7,787 nucleotides of DNA. Source: Pseudomonadota bacterium (GTDB lineage: Bacteria > Pseudomonadota > Gammaproteobacteria > Steroidobacterales > Steroidobacteraceae). Shown here piece after piece: positions 1 to 6,225 of the stretch. Every line of letters starts with the position of its first letter. Positions within the stretch are counted from its first letter, which is position 1. The notes under the pieces were generated by a model. It did not search any database, was not told the origin of the DNA, and saw nothing but the letters and a program-made list of their open reading frames with translations. The stretch lies in the NCBI GenBank assembly GCA_021850555.1, contig JAJZLX010000676.1, forward strand, positions 1-7,787, read 5' to 3'. The position numbers were made by a program, and so were the translations under genes.

Positions 1-18
1 GCTCTCGGTTCTGCACAT

Positions 19-57
19 GCGTTGCTCCCGTCGCCCGGAATGGGCGCGGCCCAACGC
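19..57 (+). repeat. nested stem-loop in the IS110 leader, possible part of the bridge RNA
   Basis: GCGTTG (19-24) pairs with CAACGC (52-57). Inside it CGCCC (32-36) pairs with GGGCG (42-46) around a 5-nt loop. The two stems are separated by an unpaired internal loop of 7 nt on one side (25-31) and 5 nt on the other (47-51). A stem-loop with an internal loop is the kind of shape that forms the guide loops of IS110 bridge RNAs, and the location upstream of the transposase fits the IS110 group. A second small hairpin, ACCCT-acca-AGGGT, lies at 127-140. Short inverted repeats of this size also arise by chance in GC-rich DNA, and no match of the loops to donor or target DNA could be tested. Confidence 0.25.
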
Positions 58-165
58 TACCAACCTCCACCGCCGCTGGTCACGCATCCCTGCCGGAAGG
101 ACACATTCGTTTCGTATTCCTCGGAGACCCTACCAAGGGTAGCAGCTCATCCGGAGACCATCGAT

Positions 166-1338
166 GTGTTCATCGGCGTGGATGTCGGCAAGGGCCCGCA
201 CCACGCCGCGGCGCTCGATCGCGCAGGAAAGCGGCTCCTGGGCCGAGCGCTTCCCAACAGCGAAGCGCAGCTCAAGGCGCTGATTGGGGAGCTCAGATCC
301 CATGGGACGCTGCTGTTCGTCGTTGATCAGCCCGCCTCGATCGGGGCGCTGCCGATCGCTGTCGCACGTGCTGAAGGCATCGCAGTGGCGTATTTGCCCG
401 GCCTCGCCATGCGTCGCATCGCAGACCTGCACGCGGGCGACGCCAAGACGGACGCCCGGGATGCAGCGATCATCGCCGAGGCGGCCCGATCGATGCCCCA
501 TGCGCTGCGCACGCTGCGACTCGCAGACGACGCACTCGCCGAACTGATGCTGTTGTGCGGCTTCGACGACGATCTGGCGGCACAGATCACCCAGGTAAGC
601 AATCGCCTGCGGGGCCTGCTCACGCAAATCCGTCCCGCGCTCGAGCGCGTGCTGGGTCCGCACCTCGACCATCCGGCCGTGCTCAATCTGCTGCAGAGAT
701 ACCCGACGCCCGGCGCACTCGCCGCTGTGCGCCCCCCACGCCTGGTCACGCGTCTGAAGAAACTTGCTCCCCGCATGGCTGAGCGGCTTGCGGAGGGCAT
801 CTACCAGGCGCTCATCGAGCAACATGTGGTTGCGCCCTGAACCGAGGTCGTCGGGCTCGTCGTGCCCCCTCTGGTGCAGCAGCTGAGCACCTTGCGCACA
901 CAGCGCGAGGATCTCGCCCGAGAGGTCGAGGTCCGGGTGCACGCGCACCCTCTTTGCCCGCTCCTGATGAGCCTGCCAGGGGTCGGCATCAGGACCACCG
1001 CACGACTCCTGACTGAGGTCGTCTGCCGCGACTTTCACTCCGCAGCGCACTTGGCCGCTTACGCGGGGCTGTGCCCGGTGACGCGTCGCTCCGGATCCTC
1101 GATCCGCGGAGAACACCCCTCCCGCCGGGGCAACAAGGTGCTCAAGCGCGCGCTGTTCCTCTCGGCCTTCGCCGCCCTGCGTGACCCGGTCTCCCGGGCC
1201 TACTACGATCGCAAGGTCAGTCAGGGCAAGCGGCACAACCAAGCCCTGATCACGCTCGCCAGGCGCCGCTGTGACGTCTTGTTCGCCATGCTGCGGGATG
1301 GGACCTTCTACCACCCGGTCACCCCCAAGGCTGCTTGA
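166..1338 (+). pseudogene. IS110-family transposase, interrupted by an in-frame TGA
   Basis: The protein is a bridge-RNA-guided transposase of the IS110 family, about 390 codons, a normal length. The RuvC-like (DEDD) half starts with FIGVDVGKG (Asp at residue 6) and has the KTDARDA motif (Asp 96 and Asp 99). The C-terminal Tnp-domain half carries the SLPGVGIRTTARLL helix-hairpin-like motif, the AAYAGLCPVTRRSGSS segment holding the serine region (residues 309-312) and RGNKVLKRALFLSAF. Both halves are in one frame, but codon 225 (838-840) is TGA, where relatives read Pro-Gly-Thr; a single G-to-T change of GGA explains it. A GTG at 862 could restart the second half. GTG 166 is chosen as start because it has GGAG 9-10 bases upstream and gives the usual family N-terminus; TTG 22 or ATG 40 would add a proline-rich extension unlike the family. 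It is probably inactive unless read through or helped in trans. Confidence 0.85.
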
Positions 1339-1340
1339 CA
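1335..1340 (+). promoter_or_regulatory. perfect -35 hexamer in the IS110 right end
   Basis: TTGACA matches the sigma70 -35 consensus at all six positions and contains the transposase stop codon TGA (1336-1338). No -10 lies 16-18 bases further on in this linear arrangement, where the sequence is a C tract (1355-1362). In several IS110-family elements the right end provides a -35 that joins a -10 in the left end when the element circularises, giving a promoter for the bridge RNA or transposase. That role is inferred here. Confidence 0.45.
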
Positions 1341-1469
1341 GGAACATAGGTGCACCCCCCCCGGGCCAATTGGCGCGACTGAAAAAACACCGCGCCAGCC
1401 CTCGGGTGTGGCCTGTGGCCTACCCGGAAACCCGCGCCAACCCAAGACACATTGCCCACTTGGATTTTG

Positions 1470-1494
1470 ATAGATCGAGGACCTCACGATCTAT
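1470..1494. repeat. 25-bp inverted repeat upstream of the dehydrogenase promoter
   Basis: ATAGATCG (1470-1477) is perfectly repeated in inverted form as CGATCTAT (1487-1494). The inner AGG (1478-1480) and CCT (1482-1484) extend the symmetry around A1481, with a two-base CA insertion on the right side. As RNA it would be an 8-bp stem with a 9-nt loop. No T tract follows, so it is a poor intrinsic terminator on the + strand. On the minus strand the transcript would end in AAAATCC-complement bases, giving a few U residues, so a weak terminator for minus-strand transcription is possible. It could also be a protein-binding site about 50 bases upstream of the -35 box. Confidence 0.5.
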
Positions 1495-1543
1495 GCGCTT
1501 CCAGCGATATCCGCAACCAGCGCGTGAATCCTCCGCGCCGCCA

Positions 1544-1571
1544 TTGACCGTAACTACCTAGTTCGTATACT
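1544..1571 (+). promoter_or_regulatory. sigma70-like promoter for the dehydrogenase-thuA operon
   Basis: TTGACC (1544-1549) and TATACT (1566-1571) each match the consensus at five of six positions with a 16-bp spacer. Transcription would start near 1578, giving a leader of about 54 bases before the ATG at 1632. It is the best promoter match I see in the window. It lies about 190 bases beyond the estimated IS110 end, so the insertion appears not to have disrupted it. Confidence 0.6.
1552..1563. promoter_or_regulatory. candidate operator palindrome in the promoter spacer
   Basis: AACTA-CC-TAGTT is a perfect 5-bp inverted repeat with a 2-bp centre, lying wholly between the -35 and -10 boxes. 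A dimeric repressor bound there would block RNA polymerase. The TetR-type regulator at 6226-6909 is the obvious local candidate, but nothing in the sequence proves the pairing. TetR-family operators are commonly palindromic and often placed in the spacer. Confidence 0.35.
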
Positions 1572-1631
1572 CTCTGGCTGCACCACGCTGTTACGCTCAT
1601 CAGCGTACTCGTCAGCCTCACCGAGAGGGGA

Positions 1632-3848
1632 ATGGCTTTGAAGCGTATCGCAGTTCTCTTCGCCTTGTTATCCGCCTGTGTTCTCGCCGCAGGGGCGTCG
1701 GCGAGCTCCACGCATGATCGTGGGGCAACCGGGGACTGGGGCTACTCGGGCGCACATTTCTCGCGGCTTTCGCAGATCACGCCGCGCAATGTGAGGCATC
1801 TGGGTGTCGCCTGGGTTTACGATACGGGGTTGCGCGATCGCGCGTTCGAAGACACTCCGCTTGTCGTTGCCGGAAGAATGTATGTCCTGCTGCCGAATGA
1901 GGCCGTCGTCGCCCTTGACCCGGATTCCGGGCGAAGAATCTGGACTTACAATCCGCACGAGAAGCGGACGCGTGTAAGTCGCGGCATCGCCTACTGGCCG
2001 GGCACACGAGACATTCCTTCACGGCTGGTTGTTGCGACCGCAGATGGCCATGTTATCGAACTCGATCCTCGCACGGGAATGCCGATCCCCGGGTTTGCGA
2101 ACCGAGGCGTGCTCAACCTGCGTGCCGTACTGGCCGCAGGGTATCCGTACGCGCCGTTCGGGTTTACTTCGCCTCCGGCCGTCTACCGAAACCTCCTCAT
2201 CCTGGGACCCTCCGGACAGGAAGGCCCGAGCTCGGGGCCTCCGGGTATCATCACGGGAGTCGACGCCATAACGGGTCGCATCGTCTGGGAGTTTCACACC
2301 ACGCCGCAGCCTGGACAGCGCGGTAACGCCAGCTGGGGACCGGGAGGCTGGAAGAGTCGAGCCGGACCCGATGCGTGGGGCGATATCACCGTCGATCGAA
2401 GGCTCGGGCTCGCATTCGTTCCCGTGGCAAACCCGACCGACAGCTACTACGGCGCGAATCGTCCCGGCGTCGACCTTTACTCCGACTCCGTGGTTGCTCT
2501 CGATGCAAAAACCGGAAAGCTGCGATGGTATTACCAGTTCGTGCACCACGACCTTCAGGACAACGACACCGTCAGTACCAGCCTGGTCGAAGCATGGAAA
2601 AACGGCCGTGAAATCCCTGCAGTAGCCGCTTTGACCAAGTCGGCGCTTTTGTTCGTCCTCAATCGTCGCACCGGCAAGCCGCTTTTCGGCGTCTACAACC
2701 AGCCGGTCGCCCGCAGCGATGTGCCAAACGAGCATTCCTGGCCGACACAGCCTTATCCGCTCGAGCCGCCGCCGCTCGCCAGACAGAGCATCACTCGCGC
2801 CGACCTCAGCACCGTTACCCCCGCGGCCGAGGCGTATTGTCGCCAACTATTCGACAAATTTCCCAACGAAGGGCCCTACACACCATTCCAGCTGCAACCG
2901 ACGTCGCATTTCCCGTCAACCGTCGGAGGCGCCAACTGGGGGGGCGCGAGCTACGACCCCGAGCTCGGTTACGCCTTCATCAATACGAGCGACATGGGCA
3001 GCATCGGGCAGATGGTGAGAGCCGGGTCACAAATCGGCAGTATGCACGCCTTCAAGCCCAGCGGCCCCTACGCAAAATTCCTCGCCCACATCACACCGAT
3101 GCCGTACCAGAACGCCTATGTCGGCGTGCGGTTCGTGGATCAGAACGGCTTTCCTTGCCAGCAGCCGCCTTGGGGACTGCTGACCGCGGTGAACATGCAT
3201 ACCGGCCGTATCGCTTGGCAAATCCGGCTCGGCAATTACCCGGGCCTTGCCCGCGCCGGAGTACCGCCAACTGGAACGCCAAACCTAGGCGGCAGTCTGG
3301 TCACCAAGAGCGGGTTGGTCTTCATCGGAGCGACCATGGACGGCGACTTTCGCGCCTTCGATGCGCGTACCGGACAGCTTCTGTGGGAAGCCGGGCTCAA
3401 CGGGTATGGAGAAGCAACCCCAATGACCTACGTTGGACCCAATGCCAAGCAATACGTCGCGATAGCGGTCGGAGGGCCTGGTCTCCTGCAGGGAGTGCAC
3501 CACAGCGTCGCAAATGCGGCCTTACGTATCATCGCTTTCGCGGTCGGCGGCAAACCCTCGGTGCCCACAGGCGCATCCGCAGCAGAGAATTTCAGCAGCA
3601 CCAAAGTCGCCCCCTCCGTCCAGACTGTGATGACTCAGCTGCCTGCGGGCCCGGGACGGCAGATCGTGAAGCAGGACTGCAGTCTTTGTCACGGAGTCGG
3701 CAACATCACACAATCCCACTTCAGCCGCGCCGGATGGCAGACGACACTGCGTACCATGATGAACCGGGGCGCACCGGTCACGCCTGCGCAGTACAAGACG
3801 CTGCTCGCTTATCTGGTGCACAACTTCGGCAACTCAGACTCGCAATGA
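1632..3848 (+). CDS. exported PQQ-dependent dehydrogenase (glucose-dehydrogenase-like) with C-terminal haem c site
   Basis: This 738-aa quinoprotein should oxidise a sugar or other polyol in the periplasm with pyrroloquinoline quinone. It begins with a Sec signal (K4 R5, hydrophobic 6-21, cleavage likely after ASA at 24); LSAC at 13-16 also fits a lipobox, so a lipoprotein is possible. Propeller repeats of the type ALDAKTGKLRW occur near residues 95, 144, 210, 290, 343, 519 and 576. Family motifs are SRGIAYW (116-122), VHHDLQD (304-310; Asp307 is the likely base), TKSALLFVLNRRTGKP (335-350; Lys336 is probably the conserved PQQ-contacting Lys) and FPCQQPPWG (507-515). There is no vicinal Cys pair, unlike methanol and ethanol dehydrogenases. 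C683-x-x-C686-H687 marks a small cytochrome c segment, with M709/M710 as possible axial ligands. It lacks the five N-terminal membrane helices of Gcd. Odd points: the usual Trp after HHDL is Gln309, and the GGHG His is Pro616. The start has GAGAGGGG directly upstream. Substrate unknown. Confidence 0.9.
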   Translation: MALKRIAVLFALLSACVLAAGASASSTHDRGATGDWGYSGAHFSRLSQITPRNVRHLGVAWVYDTGLRDRAFEDTPLVVAGRMYVLLPNEAVVALDPDSGRRIWTYNPHEKRTRVSRGIAYWPGTRDIPSRLVVATADGHVIELDPRTGMPIPGFANRGVLNLRAVLAAGYPYAPFGFTSPPAVYRNLLILGPSGQEGPSSGPPGIITGVDAITGRIVWEFHTTPQPGQRGNASWGPGGWKSRAGPDAWGDITVDRRLGLAFVPVANPTDSYYGANRPGVDLYSDSVVALDAKTGKLRWYYQFVHHDLQDNDTVSTSLVEAWKNGREIPAVAALTKSALLFVLNRRTGKPLFGVYNQPVARSDVPNEHSWPTQPYPLEPPPLARQSITRADLSTVTPAAEAYCRQLFDKFPNEGPYTPFQLQPTSHFPSTVGGANWGGASYDPELGYAFINTSDMGSIGQMVRAGSQIGSMHAFKPSGPYAKFLAHITPMPYQNAYVGVRFVDQNGFPCQQPPWGLLTAVNMHTGRIAWQIRLGNYPGLARAGVPPTGTPNLGGSLVTKSGLVFIGATMDGDFRAFDARTGQLLWEAGLNGYGEATPMTYVGPNAKQYVAIAVGGPGLLQGVHHSVANAALRIIAFAVGGKPSVPTGASAAENFSSTKVAPSVQTVMTQLPAGPGRQIVKQDCSLCHGVGNITQSHFSRAGWQTTLRTMMNRGAPVTPAQYKTLLAYLVHNFGNSDSQ

Positions 3849-3856
3849 CAGGAAGC

Positions 3857-3861
3857 GGAGG
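3857..3861 (+). promoter_or_regulatory. ribosome binding site of the ThuA-like gene
   Basis: GGAGG sits six bases before ATG 3868, within the 19-base gap after the dehydrogenase stop. It fixes the start, which also gives an intact twin-arginine signal. The tight spacing and the absence of a promoter between the genes indicate co-transcription. Confidence 0.75.
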
Positions 3862-3867
3862 CGCATC

Positions 3868-4935
3868 ATGAATCGACGGCAGATGCTGAAACGCGCGATG
3901 GCAGCGCTCGGCGCGGGAGCCGCGACCGGCCTGAGTCTGCCCGGCGTCGCCAATGCGAAATCCCAGAGGGGCGGCGCATTTAAGTTCACGGCGGAAGCGC
4001 GTGAGCGCTTCCTCGAGCGCTACATGCGGCGGCCGGGCCGCAAAAACGTGCTCGCGTGGGTGCCTATTGCGAACGGCTTCCAGCACAACTCGATATCGCA
4101 TGCCGTCTCGGTCATGGAGCAACTCGGATACGTATCGGAACTTTATGACATGTATATCTATACCGACGACGAGCCGATCACGCTTCAAGGGATGATCGGC
4201 ACCTATGGCGAAAAGGTATTCGGACGGGACTTAACCAACTATGACGCCATCTTCTGCTTCGGCGTCCGAGAAGTATTTCTGCGTCACCTACAACGCGCCA
4301 ATCTTCTGGAATGGATCCGCGATGGCGGCGGCTTCGTTGGAGTTCATGCGGCATCTACGATGTTCCTGCCCTGGCCTCCATTCAGCAAGCAACACATCGA
4401 TGTCACCTACTGTCATCCGACATTTAAGCCCTGGCCAGCATTCAATCGCATGCTGGGCGGCGAATTCGATGGCCATCCCTTCGGGATCATCGACGCCCCG
4501 CTCGTCGTCGACGACCCGCATTTCCCCGCCACACGGTTCCTGCCCGCGAAGTTCACTCTCCGCGACGAGATGTATCAATTCAAGGATGTCTCCAGAGATA
4601 CGGTGGATGTGGTGTTGCGCCTCGACACCAGCCACCTGAATTTGAATCATCCGGGAGTGCATGATCATACGCCCGACTGGCCGCTGGCCTGGGCCAAGAC
4701 GTACGGAAAAGGGCGGATATTTTATTGCGCCCTCGGTCATGCACGGACAACGTGGGATATCCCCGACATCCAGCGGATCTATTTCGAAGGATTGAGGTGG
4801 GCGCTCCGTCTCGAGGATGCGAATATCGCTCCGCATGCGATGCGGGAGGTCTCGGGGCCGGCTGCGACCCTTGCACCGCCTCCGCCGCCCTGCGGTCCGG
4901 AGTGGGCGCTCAAGCTTCGCAAGCACGCAGTGTAG
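3868..4935 (+). CDS. ThuA-like protein with twin-arginine signal peptide
   Basis: This 355-aa protein belongs to the ThuA-like family, a class I glutamine amidotransferase-like fold; rhizobial ThuA works with ThuB in use of trehalose and related disaccharides through 3-keto derivatives. The N-terminus NRRQMLK (2-8) followed by an Ala/Gly-rich stretch and cleavage after ANA (28-30) is a Tat signal, so the protein is exported, perhaps folded. Family motifs: FQHNSISHAV (71-80), RDGGGFVGVHAAST (151-164), GGEFDGHP (197-204), DEMYQF (233-238) and WAKTYGKGRIFYCALGHARTTWD (275-297). The stretch 165-190 between the second and third motifs, rich in Pro, Trp and aromatics, seems longer than usual. A proline-rich tail (about 331-355) follows the domain. 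It lies 19 bases after the dehydrogenase and is very likely in its operon, suggesting it binds or processes the same carbohydrate or its oxidised product. Family call is firm; enzymatic role is inferred. Confidence 0.88.
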   Translation: MNRRQMLKRAMAALGAGAATGLSLPGVANAKSQRGGAFKFTAEARERFLERYMRRPGRKNVLAWVPIANGFQHNSISHAVSVMEQLGYVSELYDMYIYTDDEPITLQGMIGTYGEKVFGRDLTNYDAIFCFGVREVFLRHLQRANLLEWIRDGGGFVGVHAASTMFLPWPPFSKQHIDVTYCHPTFKPWPAFNRMLGGEFDGHPFGIIDAPLVVDDPHFPATRFLPAKFTLRDEMYQFKDVSRDTVDVVLRLDTSHLNLNHPGVHDHTPDWPLAWAKTYGKGRIFYCALGHARTTWDIPDIQRIYFEGLRWALRLEDANIAPHAMREVSGPAATLAPPPPPCGPEWALKLRKHAV

Positions 4936-5215
4936 CGCGCTGGTGCCAATGGAGAGGCGAGCAGTGATCCGGTGCGCGTTCTTCCATAGTGAAATCACGG
5001 GACGCGTAATTCCACAGTCTGCACGCGGTTTTGGCGACCCTCATTCTTCCGCTCGCGTGATAGTTCGAAACGGGACTTATTCATCCATGCCAAGCGCGAG
5101 TACGGCCTGCGTTCCGTAACCAATCTATCGCCTCAGGCGGGCTCGATCGCGCAAGCCGCGGCCGGATGGCCAGCGCCGTCAGAGTAAACAAGTCGATTCC
5201 ACAACGGGTTTAACT
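4936..5215. other. 280-bp gap before cytochrome b561
   Basis: No credible gene. Small symmetric elements are GTGA-AA-TCAC (4989-4998) and CGCCT-C-AGGCG (5129-5139). I see no convincing -35/-10 pair and no terminator with a T tract, so whether b561 has its own promoter or is read through from the thuA operon is open. Confidence 0.5.
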
Positions 5216-5821
5216 ATGCGTATTCGGAATGATCGCGCCACATGGGGCATAGTATCGCAGGCATTGCATTGGCTGATCGCGGCGATGATTTTCGCGCAGA
5301 TCGCACTTGCGCTGATCTTCAAGCAATTGCCGCGCGGACCGGAGCTATTTGCGATCGTCAACGACCACAAGTCGCTTGGACTGGCGATCCTGGTGGTTGC
5401 GTTGATCCGGCTCATCTGGCGCTGGGCCAACGCCGTTCCCGACCTGCCCGATACTCTGAATCCGCGCGAGCGCTCTGCGGCGCGCTTTACGCACCGCGCG
5501 CTTTACGCTCTGATAATCGCAATGGCGCTGACCGGCTGGTTCGGCTCAGCGGCATTAGGTTTTACTTTCAGGTGGTTCAATCTATTTCAGGTACCGAACC
5601 CCATCGGGAAGGACGTTCGAGTCGGGCACACTCTGTACGCGACTCATTCGATTCTGGCCCTCGCCTTGGGGCTGGTTCTGTTACTACACATCGCGGCTGC
5701 AATCAGGCATCACTGGATTCTCAAGGACGACACGCTGCGGCGAATGCTTCCGGGGGGCGCGACGGGATCCGGCGGACTGTCCAGGGTCGAAAAGAACCCC
5801 GGGACCGGTGCGCAGAGGTGA
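5216..5821 (+). CDS. cytochrome b561 family protein (CybB-like)
   Basis: This 201-aa inner-membrane dihaem b-type cytochrome should shuttle electrons between the quinone pool and a periplasmic or soluble partner. Four hydrophobic helices lie near residues 14-35, 52-71, 93-114 and 143-166. Candidate haem ligands are His18 in QALHWLIA, His51 in NDHKSLG, His144 in YATHSIL and His158 in LLLHIAA; the last two are 14 residues apart, as in E. coli CybB. Other family signs are the RxxHxxLY-like start of helix 3 (RFTHRALYALI) and the HTLYATH segment. Length is close to the usual 175-200 residues, with a polar C-terminal tail from about 179. The start at ATG 5216 has only a weak upstream purine run. 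Next to a PQQ/haem c dehydrogenase, it is a plausible electron-transfer partner; that link is inferred from position. Confidence 0.9.
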   Translation: MRIRNDRATWGIVSQALHWLIAAMIFAQIALALIFKQLPRGPELFAIVNDHKSLGLAILVVALIRLIWRWANAVPDLPDTLNPRERSAARFTHRALYALIIAMALTGWFGSAALGFTFRWFNLFQVPNPIGKDVRVGHTLYATHSILALALGLVLLLHIAAAIRHHWILKDDTLRRMLPGGATGSGGLSRVEKNPGTGAQR

Positions 5822-5829
5822 TTGCGGCG

Positions 5830-5845
5830 ATGCCGCTCTCGGCAT
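5830..5845 (+). terminator. hairpin just after cytochrome b561
   Basis: ATGCCG (5830-5835) and CGGCAT (5840-5845) form a perfect 6-bp stem with loop CTCT, nine bases after the b561 stop. The position suits a transcript end, but the following bases (AGATTAGG) are not a U tract, so it would be a weak intrinsic terminator or an mRNA-stabilising hairpin. Confidence 0.3.
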
Positions 5846-6106
5846 AGATTAGGATGCGGATCCGGAAACTCTACTCAGTTGCCACGGAGAAGCCGGCGCC
5901 CGTAATACGGAAACGTCAACTTCGCGACGCCAGAGCGGGCAGCGTGGACCGGGGCGCCATCGGCTGCCGGAACCGCGGTCACCGCCACCACACGCATCAC
6001 CGCGATTCACAACACCCCCATCGTCATGATCTGCCCTTCGGGCACACCAGTGCGACTTCCCACCAAGAGTTGCAGAGCGGATAAACGTCCAGTCGCCTTG
6101 TGCCCC

Positions 6107-6122
6107 CGCTCGCGGGCGAGCG
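6107..6122. repeat. GC-rich inverted repeat in the TetR leader
   Basis: CGCTCG (6107-6112) and CGAGCG (6117-6122) form a perfect 6-bp stem around CGGG. It lies about 100 bases before the TetR start and could be structural or a binding site. No T tract follows. Chance occurrence is possible in DNA this GC-rich. Confidence 0.3.
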
Positions 6123-6190
6123 CCGCCAGACGTGCGCCGCTCACGCGACAACGGTCGCAAGAAGCCGCAGTTGCTTGTACTATGCTGTAA

Positions 6191-6205
6191 GCGCCGAGGA
6201 GGCGC
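6191..6205 (+). promoter_or_regulatory. hairpin with a Shine-Dalgarno-like loop in the TetR leader
   Basis: GCGCC (6191-6195) and GGCGC (6201-6205) pair perfectly around GAGGA. The loop and right arm contain GAGGAGG (6196-6202), the strongest Shine-Dalgarno sequence in the region, yet it is 23 bases before ATG 6226 and no in-frame start codon lies at a normal distance. A two-codon frame, ATG-CTG-TAA (6182-6190), ends directly before the hairpin. The element could be an operator for autoregulation or an RNA structure affecting translation; both are inferences. Confidence 0.3.
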
Positions 6206-6225
6206 CAAGGCAGAGTACATCTAAG

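Larger units (their letters stand above)
1..1357 (+). mobile_element. IS110-family insertion sequence, left end outside the window
   Basis: The stretch consists of a broken IS110-type transposase gene, an upstream leader (1-165) and a short downstream end. IS110 elements use a DEDD/serine recombinase guided by a bridge RNA, which in the IS110 group is encoded between the left end and the transposase gene. IS110 elements lack clear terminal inverted repeats, so the right boundary is an estimate. I place it near 1357 because a perfect TTGACA (1335-1340) overlaps the transposase stop; in this family such a -35 element in the right end is completed by a -10 in the left end after circularisation, which leaves room for only about 17 bases. 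The left terminus lies upstream of the window. Confidence 0.65.
1339..1631. other. gene-free flank between the IS110 transposase and the dehydrogenase
   Basis: About 290 bases without a credible gene. It holds two short perfect palindromes close to the IS end, GGTGCACC (1349-1356) and GCCAATTGGC (1365-1374), separated by an 8-C tract. Further right are the long inverted repeat at 1470-1494 and the promoter at 1544-1571, both listed separately. Short open frames here have no recognisable protein features. Confidence 0.6.
5822..6225. other. 404-bp gene-free, hairpin-rich region before the TetR gene
   Basis: No reading frame here has recognisable protein features on either strand. The region carries several perfect small inverted repeats: 5830-5845, GCGGT-C-ACCGC (5975-5985), TGCCC-TTC-GGGCA (6032-6044), 6107-6122 and 6191-6205. 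A possible -10 for the TetR gene is TACTAT (6178-6183), but no good -35 is seen at the right distance. The DNA may be a decayed gene or a long leader. Confidence 0.5.

Noticed and set aside
130..1347. 405-codon open frame on the minus strand across the IS110 transposase
   Set aside because: It is the antisense of a clearly recognised transposase in GC-rich DNA and its translation shows no family features.
2019..2846. 275-codon minus-strand frame inside the dehydrogenase gene
   Set aside because: Antisense shadow with no recognisable domain and no ribosome site noticed.
2837..3871. 344-codon + strand frame overlapping the dehydrogenase
   Set aside because: It is an arginine-rich out-of-frame shadow of the dehydrogenase, whose own frame carries all family motifs.
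5242..5847. 201-codon alternative frame over cytochrome b561
   Set aside because: Polar, Arg-rich translation; the frame at 5216 gives four membrane helices with haem-ligand histidines.
6007..6080. Minus-strand peptide ending in EGQIMTMGVL, vaguely like the iron-sulphur subunit of molybdenum hydroxylases
   Set aside because: The CxxC cysteines of that motif are absent and the similarity covers only a few residues, so a gene remnant cannot be supported.
6100..6225. Upstream in-frame extension of the TetR regulator
   Set aside because: The added 42 residues cross the hairpins and have no TetR-like features; ATG 6226 gives a normal N-terminus.
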